The notes: a model not told the origin generated them from the sequence alone. 64,000 bases of DNA from Collinsella provencensis (GCF_900199705.1 NZ_LT904908.1:317694-381693), one strand, 5' to 3'; shown: positions 35,263-46,449, counted from the first letter of the stretch. Program-made: numbers and translations.

Positions 35263-35865
35263 TCAATGGCAACGTGTTTGCGCGTAGGCATTATAAATGT
35301 CAACGGCAGTGGGATACAAATATCGTCCGCCCGAAATCACATAGACGAGTCCTTGGGAAAACGTCTTGAAAAACAGTTCCTCAAGAGGCGCTTCACCAAC
35401 CATGGACCGCAGGTCATCGGCATACGAGCCGAAGCGATGGGGCTCGATGGCATCCGCTACGAAGACGACCATGTCGAGCGGGGTCATATCGCAGGCTCCC
35501 ACGGTATGGCGAGCAATTGCCTGCAACACTTCTTGAGATAATTCAGGAAAGATGTGCGGCAACTCGCACGCAGCAACGGGGCCGTGAAGCAAGCCCACTG
35601 CGGCAACGGGAGACCCTGCAACCTCGATACCGAATTGAGCGGCGCGAGCAAGCAGGTCATGGTCGTCGAGCACCTTGTCCCAGTCGTGTAGCAGGCCGGC
35701 AACCGCCGCATCAAATACATTAACCCCATAGGTTTGAGCCAACATGATGGAAGTTTCCGTTACACCCAGGGAATGCTCATAACGACGTGGCTTGTCTTTC
35801 ATGCGCGTGCGCAGCATATCGCGCATGCGCGCAAGGGTTACTTCTTGATCGGGCGTGAAAGCCAT
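35263..35865 (-). CDS. yqeK: YqeK-family HD hydrolase (symmetrical Ap4A hydrolase)
   Basis: A 200-residue HD-domain protein. YqeK enzymes cleave diadenosine tetraphosphate to two ADP with a metal centre. The metal-binding pattern is visible: H in RYEHSLGV, HD in LLHDWDK, and further histidines in LLHGPVAA and IARHTVG. I place the start at 35865, which has GAGGAG four bases upstream, one base after the nadD stop; longer in-frame starts run back into nadD. Neighbours nadD and rsfS are the standard ones. Confidence 0.92.
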   Translation of the reverse strand: MAFTPDQEVTLARMRDMLRTRMKDKPRRYEHSLGVTETSIMLAQTYGVNVFDAAVAGLLHDWDKVLDDHDLLARAAQFGIEVAGSPVAAVGLLHGPVAACELPHIFPELSQEVLQAIARHTVGACDMTPLDMVVFVADAIEPHRFGSYADDLRSMVGEAPLEELFFKTFSQGLVYVISGGRYLYPTAVDIYNAYAQTRCH

Positions 35866-35866
35866 G

Positions 35867-37973
<2,107 letters not shown>

Positions 37974-38055
37974 TCATCGTAAGCGACAGCGAACATGCCA
38001 GCCAGCGATTGGAAGCCCAGCAGCCCGCAGTTCGTATTCCGTGTTCCACCTTACC

Positions 38056-38095
38056 AAAAAGGGAGACCCCCAGCGCCATGCGCAGAGGGTCTCCC
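38056..38095 (-). terminator. Rho-independent terminator after rpmA
   Basis: On the minus strand GGGAGACCC (38095-38087) pairs perfectly with GGGTCTCCC (38069-38061) and is followed by five Ts (38060-38056). It separates rplU-rpmA from obg. Confidence 0.9.
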
Positions 38096-38122
38096 AAAAG
38101 ATGCAAATGCAGAAAGGGTGGA

Positions 38123-38380
38123 CTAAGCCTCAACGATCGGAAGGACGTTCACGCGGTGCTTGGTGCCCCTGGTGAACTTAACCTTGCCCTCGACGAGCGC
38201 GAAGAGGGTGTCGTCCTTGCCACGACCGACGTTCTCGCCGGGGTGGATGTGAGTGCCGTTCTGGCGGACGAGAACCTCGCCGGCCTTCACGGTCTGACCG
38301 TCATAACGCTTGGTGCCCAGACGCTGGCCGCGAGAGTCGCGACCGTTGCGGGAGGAACCGAGACCTTTTTTGTGTGCCAT
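38123..38380 (-). CDS. rpmA: Ribosomal protein L27
   Basis: L27 reaches into the peptidyl-transferase centre of the 50S subunit. The 85-residue protein begins [22 protein letters not shown], the direct short start. The N-terminal extension that Firmicutes remove with the Prp (YsxB) protease is absent, and so is a prp gene between rplU and rpmA. It is followed by a strong terminator. Confidence 0.98.
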   Translation of the reverse strand: MAHKKGLGSSRNGRDSRGQRLGTKRYDGQTVKAGEVLVRQNGTHIHPGENVGRGKDDTLFALVEGKVKFTRGTKHRVNVLPIVEA

Positions 38381-38421
38381 GTCAGGTACCTGCTCTCTAA
38401 AACTCTACGGTGAAACTGCGT

Positions 38422-38793
38422 CTACTCAGCGACGGGAGCCTCGGGCTCCTCGACCTTGGTGGTCTTCTTGGCGGCAGCGCGGGACGTAGCCTGAACCTTG
38501 GTGATCTTCACCTTGGTGAGCTGCTGACGATGGCCCTTGAGGCGGTGATAGCGCTTACGCTTGTGGAACTTGTAGACGAGCTGCTTCTCGCCCTTGAACT
38601 GCTCCAGAATCTCAGCAGTGACCTTAGCCTTGGCGAGCTTGGCAGGATCCGTGACGATCTTCTTACCATCGTTGAGGAAGAGAACGGGAAGCTCGACCTT
38701 GGAGCCAACCTCGCCCTCAATCTTCTCGACGGTGATGACGTCATCGGTGGCGACTTTATACTGCTTGCCGCCGGTAGAAACGATTGCGTACAT
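38422..38793 (-). CDS. rplU: Ribosomal protein L21
   Basis: L21 binds 23S rRNA. The 123-residue protein starts MYAIVSTGGKQYKVATDD; AAGGG lies eight bases upstream of the ATG at 38793. Another in-frame ATG at 38808 lacks a site. After the family core a tail of about 20 residues, rich in Ala, Lys and Glu, is added at the C-terminus. Co-transcribed with rpmA from the promoter at 38834-38862. Confidence 0.97.
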   Translation of the reverse strand: MYAIVSTGGKQYKVATDDVITVEKIEGEVGSKVELPVLFLNDGKKIVTDPAKLAKAKVTAEILEQFKGEKQLVYKFHKRKRYHRLKGHRQQLTKVKITKVQATSRAAAKKTTKVEEPEAPVAE

Positions 38794-38833
38794 GTTCTTG
38801 CCCTTCATGCATCAGTTCGTGCAACAGTCGGAT

Positions 38834-38862
38834 ATGGTAACAGGACGATTATGGCGCGTCAA
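38834..38862 (-). promoter_or_regulatory. Promoter of rplU-rpmA
   Basis: On the minus strand -35 TTGACG (38862-38857) and -10 TACCAT (38839-38834) are 17 bases apart, with a leader of about 35 bases. Confidence 0.65.
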
Positions 38863-38891
38863 CAGGTAATTTGAACGTTCTCCCTGCATAT

Positions 38892-39728
38892 TCACAGGTT
38901 CGACAAAGCCCCGATGGGCGATTGTTTGAGCAGACTGCCTTCGGGAACCTCGGGCTTCATCTCGAGCGGCGCGTGGGTCTCGCCCTGCTCGTCAACAATA
39001 TACTGTCCGACGCGCTCGACATTATAGCTCTTTATAACCGAAAGCTGCTGGATTCCCGTTGATACGATCTCCTCCCCCACGCCCGGCTCTACACCGCGCA
39101 AGGCTTGGTCGAGCGCGGCAAGAATGATCTCAGGTCGAAGTGACCCCTCGTTATCGCAATGGGTTGCAAGGGCGACATAGACGTGCGCATCCTCCCCATT
39201 GGCGAGCGCGATCGACTCAAGCGTGCGGGCGATGTCAAGTTCCTTGTGCTTCTTGCCGCGTGTGTAGGGAATTGTTCCGCGAGCGCGCAAGGTGTCAAAC
39301 GACTGGCGCAGCTCCTCGATATTTGGAGCGCTTCCATCCTTGAAGAACAGTTCAATGAGGTAATCGACACGCGTTATTTCGGCGGTGAGCGCCGGACGGC
39401 GGAGTTCCACGTAACCTGCGCAAAGCGGCTGCAAATCCATGGGCGCACTGATGCGAAGGCGATCGAGTGCATCGGTAACCGAAACGAGCTCGTTGAGATA
39501 CACGTCGAAATATTCGCAGGTGGACGAAGTACCCACAGGTAACGCCGAGGTATAGGCGATGCGCATGTGCGGCGAGAAGCCCTGCGTGACGGCATATGGG
39601 AGTTTGGCGCGGCGAACAATCTGCTCAATGGTATGAATGACCTCGAGATGCCCGAGGTATTTCAGGCGGCCCTGTTTGACGAAGGCCACACGCAGACGGA
39701 ACAGCGTTTGCTCGGAAGCGTTACTCAT
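38892..39728 (-). CDS. TIGR03936-family (DUF2344) radical-SAM-associated protein
   Basis: A 278-residue protein beginning LFRLRVAFVKQGRLKYLGHLEVIHTIEQIVRRAKLPYAVTQGF, the family hallmark. These proteins accompany, or are fused to, the B12-binding radical-SAM protein encoded next. The function is unknown; a role in RNA or ribosome modification has been suggested from context only. It overlaps the upstream gene by four bases. In many genomes an RNase E/G gene lies between this family and rplU; here rplU follows directly. Confidence 0.85.
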   Translation of the reverse strand: MSNASEQTLFRLRVAFVKQGRLKYLGHLEVIHTIEQIVRRAKLPYAVTQGFSPHMRIAYTSALPVGTSSTCEYFDVYLNELVSVTDALDRLRISAPMDLQPLCAGYVELRRPALTAEITRVDYLIELFFKDGSAPNIEELRQSFDTLRARGTIPYTRGKKHKELDIARTLESIALANGEDAHVYVALATHCDNEGSLRPEIILAALDQALRGVEPGVGEEIVSTGIQQLSVIKSYNVERVGQYIVDEQGETHAPLEMKPEVPEGSLLKQSPIGALSNL

Positions 39729-41602
39729 ACGCGCTCACCCACCAAGACATTTTCGGCATGCAACGTCGGGCAGATACCGCAACCCGTGCAGGACGTGCGC
39801 GTGCAATCGGGTGTGGTCTCAGCCTTAAGCGAGCGACGGTATTCACGCTGCAGGAAGCCACGTGAAACGCCGGGGCTTACATGCTCCCAGGGCAATCGCC
39901 AATCGAGCTCGTACGGCGTCTGGGCGATCTCTCGCAAATCGAGTCCGCATTCGGCAGCCGCCTCTTCCCACCACTCGAGATGGAATTGCTCAGTCCACGC
40001 GTCGAAACGCTGACCTCGGCGCCAAGCCGCCTCGATGAGCGGGGCGATATCGCGCCCGCCACGCGACATGACAGCCTCAAGCAAGGAGGTATCCGCGTCG
40101 TGGTAATGCACGCGGACGGCACGGTTCTTCACACTGCGCAGCAGCAACTGCTGGCGGCGCTTGACCTCCTCGTCGGGCGTCTGACCGCACCACTGGAACG
40201 GCGTTTGCCCCTTAGGGATGAACACCGAGACGGAAATCGAAACGGAGATGCCACCGCGTTGCTCCTTTGGAACGACTTCGCGTGCAATTTCGAGCGTATG
40301 ATCGGCGAGGTTTGCGATGGCAACGATATCCTCGTCCGTCTCGCCCGGCAGACCCATCATGAAATAGAGCTTCACACGTCGCCATCCAGCCTCGAAGGCT
40401 GCACGGGTGGCACGTTCGAGGTCTTCTTCCGTCACATTTTTGTTGATGACATCGCGCAGGCGCTGGCTTCCCGCCTCGGGGGCAAAGGTAAGCCCGCCCT
40501 TCTTTTCGCCTGCAACCGCCGCTGCCATATCGACTCCAAAAGAGTCGAGACGCTGGGAAGGAACGGAGATCGAAGTGCCCGTGTCACTCAGACGTGCGTT
40601 GAGACGGTTGAGAATCTCCTCGCAGCACGAATGATCGGTCGTAGACAGCGAGTTGAGTGAAACCTCATCGTAACCCATAGACGAAAGACCGCGCGTCACC
40701 GCACTGACCACCTGATCGGCAGAGCGCTCGCGCACAGGGCGATACGTCATGCCCGCTTGGCAAAAGCGACATCCGCGCGCACACCCGCGCAGCACCTCGA
40801 TGGAAAGGCGATCCTGAACGATCTGCGCATAGGGAACAACCGTCTGCGGAACAGGGTTCGTTGCGCCAAAATCCTTGACCACGCGCTTATATACCACGGG
40901 AGGTACATCCTCCCCCGCCTTGGGCACGGTATAGCCGTGAGCCGAACAGGGCTCGTCAAAGCGCACCTCATAGAGCGACGGTACGTATACGCCGCCAACG
41001 TGGGCAAGCTCTCGCAACATCCGCGCGCGCGGAACGCCCGCATCGCGCAACTCGCGGTGGCGCTGGCAAAACTCGACGATCTGTTCCTCACCCTCGCCGA
41101 TCAACATGCAATCGAAGAACGGGGCAAGGGGCTCGGGATTATACACGGACGGACCGCCGCAGATGACGATGGGGTCATCCTCGCCGCGATCGGCGGCATA
41201 AAGTGGAATACCGGCCAAATCAAGGCCCTCGAGGTAATTGGTGCATGCCATCTCGTGCGGAACATGGAATCCCACAACGTCGAAGGACGCGATGGGCGCC
41301 GCTCCTTCGAGCGACAACAACGGAACATGGGCCTCACGCATGGCATCAGCCATATCCATCCAGGGGATGTAGCCGCGCTCACAGGACAGGCCCTCGGTCT
41401 CGTTGAGGTTGCGGTAGAGGATCGCAATGCCCTGGTTGGGCAAACCGACCTCGTACACGTCAGGGTAAATCAAAACGCAGCGATGTTCAGCCTCTGGCTT
41501 GTAGAGCGATCCCCACTCATGATTGATGTAGCGCGTTGGTTTTTCAACGCGCGCAAGCAAGGGCTCAAGCTCGGAAAATCGATTCTCGTAGATAACCTTC
41601 AT
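39725..41602 (-). CDS. TIGR03960-family B12-binding radical-SAM protein
   Basis: A 625-residue protein with an N-terminal cobalamin-binding-like domain (about 35-200) and a radical-SAM core with C274, C278 and C281 in RGCARGCRFC. The C-terminal region binds no motif that I recognise, apart from a late CTGCGICPT-like cysteine pattern (about 607-616, CTRTSCTGCGICPT) that may hold another cluster. The substrate is unknown. It is coupled by a four-base overlap to the TIGR03936 gene, so the two probably form one enzyme system. Confidence 0.85.
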   Translation of the reverse strand: MKVIYENRFSELEPLLARVEKPTRYINHEWGSLYKPEAEHRCVLIYPDVYEVGLPNQGIAILYRNLNETEGLSCERGYIPWMDMADAMREAHVPLLSLEGAAPIASFDVVGFHVPHEMACTNYLEGLDLAGIPLYAADRGEDDPIVICGGPSVYNPEPLAPFFDCMLIGEGEEQIVEFCQRHRELRDAGVPRARMLRELAHVGGVYVPSLYEVRFDEPCSAHGYTVPKAGEDVPPVVYKRVVKDFGATNPVPQTVVPYAQIVQDRLSIEVLRGCARGCRFCQAGMTYRPVRERSADQVVSAVTRGLSSMGYDEVSLNSLSTTDHSCCEEILNRLNARLSDTGTSISVPSQRLDSFGVDMAAAVAGEKKGGLTFAPEAGSQRLRDVINKNVTEEDLERATRAAFEAGWRRVKLYFMMGLPGETDEDIVAIANLADHTLEIAREVVPKEQRGGISVSISVSVFIPKGQTPFQWCGQTPDEEVKRRQQLLLRSVKNRAVRVHYHDADTSLLEAVMSRGGRDIAPLIEAAWRRGQRFDAWTEQFHLEWWEEAAAECGLDLREIAQTPYELDWRLPWEHVSPGVSRGFLQREYRRSLKAETTPDCTRTSCTGCGICPTLHAENVLVGERV

Positions 41603-41616
41603 GTATCAAAACCCTA

Positions 41617-42546
41617 CTAGTCTGCCAATACGACGGATGTGGACGCGGAACTCTGCCCGTCACGCATGTCCTTCACGGCACCAACGGCATCCTTCACATA
41701 CATATAAGCGGTTCGAATCGCCTCGTTAACACGCGTGTAATCGACATCGCGTTCGTAAAGCGCACAGAGGGCTCGGCCGACACCGTATGTGCCCGCACCG
41801 CCCATAAGTGCCTTTACCGCAAAACCCGCGTGCCCCGCGTGTTTGACAAGCTCGCGCGTCACCGCACGCATAGCGAGTGCGGCGGCAAAGATGGCAGCGG
41901 CCTCGTATCCTCGCTCGATGCGCAGCGGTTTTCCAAATACGGCCGCAAGCTGCAGCATCATGCCCATCTGTGCGGCGGTCATGACGGGAAAATCAGCACC
42001 GGGGATGAAGAACAGGGCGCCGGTAACCATATTCCCCATAGCGGCAGATGAAATGATGCGGTTAGCGGCGGCGATACGCATGAAGGGGAAGTTTGCGGCA
42101 AACGCCGTGGATTTTTCAGTACGGTCGAGAATCCAACGAGCAAGGGTATCGAGCAGGTGTACCTCGTCCGTAGCGGCGATAAGACCCAGCATGCGATTGT
42201 CCTGCTGAACGAAGGGAACCTCGACACTTGACTCGGAGATGATCGCCGTAGGGATGCCTGCAATCACAATGGACTGCACCTGCTCTTGCAGATACGAAGA
42301 CCCACAGGAAAGCACCAGGGCAACATCGGTGTCGGGCTTCACCGTGAGCGGCTCGGCGCTCAGACGCGCCACGCGCACGAGCGCCGCAGTCGTTCGAGGC
42401 ACAAAGGCATCGCGAATAGTCTCAATCAAAAAGGGCGTGGCATTCTCGTCAACGAAAACCGCAACGCGTACGGGCGTGTCGGCGTCACCTTGCACGGACG
42501 CACCGAGTTTGAACGTGCTAACCACCTTATCGAAAGGAATGTTCAT
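41617..42546 (-). CDS. Membrane-associated protein, DUF697/YcjF-like, unknown function
   Basis: A 309-residue protein I do not recognise with certainty. The middle (about 60-140) resembles a Rossmann-like or degenerate GTPase-type region, with a receptor-like end IPTAIISES. The second half (about 165-260) has hydrophobic helices around ALFFIPGADFPVMTAAQMGMML and a glycine-rich segment AVKALMGGAGTYGVG, which look like DUF697 (YcjF) domains usually joined to Era-like GTPases. No P-loop is visible. AGGAGACAACG precedes the start. It sits between rodA and the radical-SAM pair in the same direction, so a link to cell-envelope growth is possible but only by position. Confidence 0.45.
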   Translation of the reverse strand: MNIPFDKVVSTFKLGASVQGDADTPVRVAVFVDENATPFLIETIRDAFVPRTTAALVRVARLSAEPLTVKPDTDVALVLSCGSSYLQEQVQSIVIAGIPTAIISESSVEVPFVQQDNRMLGLIAATDEVHLLDTLARWILDRTEKSTAFAANFPFMRIAAANRIISSAAMGNMVTGALFFIPGADFPVMTAAQMGMMLQLAAVFGKPLRIERGYEAAAIFAAALAMRAVTRELVKHAGHAGFAVKALMGGAGTYGVGRALCALYERDVDYTRVNEAIRTAYMYVKDAVGAVKDMRDGQSSASTSVVLAD

Positions 42547-42630
42547 CGTTGTCTCCTTTCCGTCTTGAGAAAAACCGAATATGCGCTTTGCACGAGAACC
42601 GCGTCAAAATCCCATCCGAACAAACAAGCG

Positions 42631-43812
42631 CTACAGCGTCTTTCCATGCGAGCGCCAAATCGATTGAACAATACCAAAGGCCGCGCATTGCATCAGCATC
42701 GAGCTTGAACCGAAACTGATAAACGGCAGCGGGATACCCGTGATGGGCATGAGCCCGATGCACATACCGACTTCCTCGAGGAGTTGAAACGTCCACATAC
42801 CCACAATGCCACAGCAAACAAGTTGAAGGAAAAGGGAGTCCGAGCGATGTGCGACGCGAATGGTCGAGATGATAAGTGTCGCGTAAAGCGCAAGTAAAAG
42901 CATGGCGCCGAGAAAACCGAATTCCTCGGAAAGCAACGCGAACACAAAGTCCGTATGGGCCTCGGGCAAAAACCCCTCGCCCGCCTGCGATGCGTTACCG
43001 ATACCTTTGCCGAAAAACCCGCCAGACCCCACTGCGATAAGCGACTGCTTGAGGTTGTATCCCGCACCCGAGGTGTCAGCGTCGGGATTGATGAAGACGA
43101 GCAGGCGATTCATCTGATATTCCTTGAGCAGGACATCGTGCCCAAGCAGTCCGTCAAGTACGGAGTCGGCAGCGAGCATGATGGAAACAAAACCGATCAA
43201 CAGGGCGATCGTACACAAAACCCACTCTTTGCGAGGCCCGCTCATCATGATGATGACAGCGCCCGAGGAAAACACGACGAGACCCGAGCCAAGGTCACCT
43301 GCCGCGAGTGCCCCTCCAAACGGAATAAGAAGCATGCCGCACAGTTTGACGTACTCTCGCACATCGTCAATTCGCCCGTTATATTGGGCGCCCAGAGATG
43401 CCATATAAAAAATCGTAATGAGCTTGGCAAGCTCGATCGGCTGGAACGTCAATCCAATGAGAGGGATCTTGATCCATCCCGTCATTCCCTTGGCGCGATA
43501 TGACAAACCGGGGAAATATGGGCTGAACAAAACGATAAGGTCGATTACCAGCAAGACGGTGGTCATGCTCGCCAAGCCGGAGAAATCCGAGCGCCAGCAG
43601 ATAAACGCCAGCACCGATCCGAGCGCAATGCCGAACAACTGACGGGTAAACGACGCGTCGGCGATGGTTAACGAGGCGGTCCAAATGGTGAACGCGCCGT
43701 AAAGGATGAGGCCAGCCCATGCGGCAAACAACGGAACGTTGACGTTTTGCCTCAACGTGCTTTTGTTGGAAACCATGCGCTTGTTCACGCGCTTCAAACT
43801 ATCCTGCGACAT
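42631..43812 (-). CDS. rodA: Rod-shape peptidoglycan glycosyltransferase RodA
   Basis: A SEDS-family lipid II polymerase of about 393 residues with around ten membrane helices. The conserved ends are visible: the GLTFQPIELAKL segment, the GSGGFFGKGIGNASQAGEGFLPEAHTDFVFA loop, and the C-terminal PLPFISFGSSSMLMQ. With PBP2 (its partner transpeptidase, next gene upstream) and MreBCD it builds the lateral wall. I favour the ATG at 43812 (AGGTGA upstream); a GTG at 43821 abuts the PBP2 stop. No ftsW is in the window. Confidence 0.94.
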   Translation of the reverse strand: MSQDSLKRVNKRMVSNKSTLRQNVNVPLFAAWAGLILYGAFTIWTASLTIADASFTRQLFGIALGSVLAFICWRSDFSGLASMTTVLLVIDLIVLFSPYFPGLSYRAKGMTGWIKIPLIGLTFQPIELAKLITIFYMASLGAQYNGRIDDVREYVKLCGMLLIPFGGALAAGDLGSGLVVFSSGAVIIMMSGPRKEWVLCTIALLIGFVSIMLAADSVLDGLLGHDVLLKEYQMNRLLVFINPDADTSGAGYNLKQSLIAVGSGGFFGKGIGNASQAGEGFLPEAHTDFVFALLSEEFGFLGAMLLLALYATLIISTIRVAHRSDSLFLQLVCCGIVGMWTFQLLEEVGMCIGLMPITGIPLPFISFGSSSMLMQCAAFGIVQSIWRSHGKTL

Positions 43813-43821
43813 ACCATTCAC

Positions 43822-45873
43822 CTACCTCGACTGATCCGTCGTGTCCAAGAAGTCGATCTCGGACGGACAATCGTAAATCGCACCCAAAACGGTACGAACG
43901 ACGGGAAGGGCGCAAACGGAACCAAAGCCGCCCTGTTCGACGATGCTGGCGATGACATATTTGGGGTCCTCAAACGGCGCATAGGTGATAAACCAACCAT
44001 AGAGCGACTCGCCAGTCTTTTCACCGGTACCCGTCTTGCCCGCAACCTGCACAGGCAGACTTTGGAACTGACGGGCGACACTCGAGCTTTCCTCATAGAT
44101 CATGCGATGCAAGCCATTTTGCGCAACGGTGAGCGCATCCTTATGTTTAAGCTCCGCAGTCAAACGCTTCTCGGGGGCAAACTCGTACGCATCACCCTCG
44201 CCATCGCGGGAAACCGCAGAAAGAAGCAGGTGAGGACGCCATTCCACGCCGTTCATCGCGATGCCGCAATAGGCGAGCGCCATCTGGATCGGCGTGACGA
44301 GGATATCGCCCTGTCCGATGGCGATATTCGTCGAGTCGCCCGCATTCCAAGCTCGCTCGTCGGAAGACCAGTCCTTAAAATAGCTTTCTTTCCACGCGGC
44401 ATCGGGAACACGGCCTTCTGCCTCACCAATCAAATCGACACCGGTCGTCGACCCAAGTCCAAAGCGTCGGAACATCTCCTGGAGTCCCTCGGGGTTCTCC
44501 TTGTCGTAATAGAAATTCTTGCCAAGATCGTAAAAAACAGCGTCGCAGGAATCGCGGATGCCCGTCTCGAGATCGCGGGTACCATGACCGGCGTGCAGCC
44601 AGCACCATTTACCGTTAGCCTCACCGAGACCCGTCCACCAACCCGCACAGTTCGAGGTCATATCGGCCGTATACACCCCGTATTCGATGCCTGCCATAGC
44701 ACTCAGCGGCTTAATGGTAGACGCGGAGGGATATGAGCCCGCAATGACGCGATTGATAAGCGGATGGTCACCGTCTTCTTTATTGAGCTCATTCCATAAA
44801 TCTGAGGAAATACCGCCCACAAACGCAGATGGTTCGAAGGCGGGCGCGCTTGCCATACCGAGGATCTCGCCATTCGTGCAGTCGATGCACACGCATGCAG
44901 CTGCATTGCCGGGATCACCCACCCGCTGAGCGGTTTCCATACCCAACCTGAGGCCCTCTTCACATGCCTGTTGGATCTTTATGTCGATGGTGAGCCTGAT
45001 ATCGCTGCCCGGTTCCGCAGGAACAGCGCCGGCCTGCGCCGTCACATTGCCGCCTGCGTTGACTTTTACGGTTTGCTCACCGCGAATGCCCTGAAGCAAG
45101 CTCTCGTAATAGTATTCAACGCCCGCTTGTCCCACAACGTCACCCGATTGGTAGGTGATTGTACCTGCTTTTTGATCTTCATCGAGTTCTTCCTGCGCCT
45201 TGAGCTGCTCCTGCGTCACCGTTCCCGTATAACCGACAACATGGCAGGCAAGAGAGCCATAAGGGTAGGCGCGTTCAGTTCGCTCCGCGATGGACACACC
45301 GGGAAATTGCTCTTGATGCTCCTGAATGTAGGCAACCGTGGAACGACGTACATCAGTCGCGATAGTGTGGGGACTTTGAGCTCCTTCGGTGTTGTCCTGG
45401 ATTTTACGAAGCACCGCCACGTAGGGCATGCCGAGCACGTTGGCAAGGTGACGAACGGTAACGGTATCTTCTGCAAGATCGCGGTAGGCGACCACGGCAA
45501 GAGCAGGTCGGTTATCCACAATCGCCACGCCGTTGCGGTCGAGAATACGTCCACGCGGCGCGGGCGTGGTAACGGTGCGCGTTTGATTTTGCTCCGCGAG
45601 CTTGTCGTAATAGTCTGAAGAGACCATCTGCATGCTCCAAAGCTTGGCGAAGATTGCGGCAAAAACGGCACCGACGCCAGCGGTGAGCAGTTTGAAACGG
45701 CCCTTAGAGGAAACGGCGGTGGTATTGCCCTCCCCCTCCAAAGCGCGTGGACGTGTTCCCGTTTTAGTGTCGAAAGTAAATCGACCGTTATGACCGTGAA
45801 GGAACACCAACGAACCGATAATCGCCGCGACAAGCAGGCCGCCGGCTATGATGACGATTAGCTGAGCATCCAT
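43822..45873 (-). CDS. mrdA: Class B penicillin-binding protein 2 (MrdA-type)
   Basis: The transpeptidase partner of RodA, 683 residues. Active-site motifs: SxxK with S385 and K388 in PSASTIKP, the SxD-type motif in RDSCDAVFYD, and KTGTGE near the C-terminus. The PBP dimerisation domain lies at about 100-270. Unusually, two hydrophobic segments precede it (about 5-25 and 60-80), whereas most PBP2 proteins have one. The ATG at 45873 has AGGTG upstream; a GTG at 45882 is the alternative. It abuts mreD and rodA. Confidence 0.93.
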   Translation of the reverse strand: MDAQLIVIIAGGLLVAAIIGSLVFLHGHNGRFTFDTKTGTRPRALEGEGNTTAVSSKGRFKLLTAGVGAVFAAIFAKLWSMQMVSSDYYDKLAEQNQTRTVTTPAPRGRILDRNGVAIVDNRPALAVVAYRDLAEDTVTVRHLANVLGMPYVAVLRKIQDNTEGAQSPHTIATDVRRSTVAYIQEHQEQFPGVSIAERTERAYPYGSLACHVVGYTGTVTQEQLKAQEELDEDQKAGTITYQSGDVVGQAGVEYYYESLLQGIRGEQTVKVNAGGNVTAQAGAVPAEPGSDIRLTIDIKIQQACEEGLRLGMETAQRVGDPGNAAACVCIDCTNGEILGMASAPAFEPSAFVGGISSDLWNELNKEDGDHPLINRVIAGSYPSASTIKPLSAMAGIEYGVYTADMTSNCAGWWTGLGEANGKWCWLHAGHGTRDLETGIRDSCDAVFYDLGKNFYYDKENPEGLQEMFRRFGLGSTTGVDLIGEAEGRVPDAAWKESYFKDWSSDERAWNAGDSTNIAIGQGDILVTPIQMALAYCGIAMNGVEWRPHLLLSAVSRDGEGDAYEFAPEKRLTAELKHKDALTVAQNGLHRMIYEESSSVARQFQSLPVQVAGKTGTGEKTGESLYGWFITYAPFEDPKYVIASIVEQGGFGSVCALPVVRTVLGAIYDCPSEIDFLDTTDQSR

Positions 45874-45882
45874 GACAGGCAC

Positions 45883-46440
45883 CTAGCGCGAGCCCTTGAA
45901 GCGCATGCCGCCCGACGAAACACCGCCGCGGCCAAAGGTGTTCGAGGAACTCCCCGCTCCGCTCACGAACAGAAAGACCGCACATACGAGGATGGTCAAC
46001 AGAGCACCGCTCAATCCATGTCCAAGTGAGACGAAAAAGCTTGTCTGCACCCCCATGAAAAAGAGAAGGACGCTATACAGCACCTCAACAATAAGTACGC
46101 CCGCACATACGATACGCAGGGCATCCATTGAAAACCCAGGGGCGATGCCGCGCGATATCGAGGCCGCGACATAGCCCAATAAGGTGAGTAGCAGCGTCAT
46201 GAGTCCGATGGGAACAAGCGAGGTCAGGTCGAAAAACAGGCCGGCGAAAAACCCGACGTACACCATCGTGCGCGAATCGCATCCGATAGCGATTGTTGCC
46301 GTCAAGGCAAGCATGAAATTAATGCTACCCCCCAAAATTGAAAGCTGCGGCGCCAAGGCGACCTGCAAGAAGGCGGCAATGATGCTGGTAATGATGAGAG
46401 AGCGGTTGTTGCGCCCTGTTTTCTGAAGCTCCAACGCCAT
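45883..46440 (-). CDS. mreD: Rod-shape protein MreD
   Basis: A 185-residue integral membrane protein with five to six helices. MreD is poorly conserved, and the call rests on size, hydrophobicity and its place between mreC and the PBP2 gene, plus the typical IGCDSRTMVYVGFFAGLFFDLTSLVPIG stretch with charged residues at helix ends. It works with MreC to link MreB to PBP2 and RodA. It abuts its downstream neighbour. Confidence 0.9.
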   Translation of the reverse strand: MALELQKTGRNNRSLIITSIIAAFLQVALAPQLSILGGSINFMLALTATIAIGCDSRTMVYVGFFAGLFFDLTSLVPIGLMTLLLTLLGYVAASISRGIAPGFSMDALRIVCAGVLIVEVLYSVLLFFMGVQTSFFVSLGHGLSGALLTILVCAVFLFVSGAGSSSNTFGRGGVSSGGMRFKGSR

Positions 46441-46449
46441 GTCTACCTC

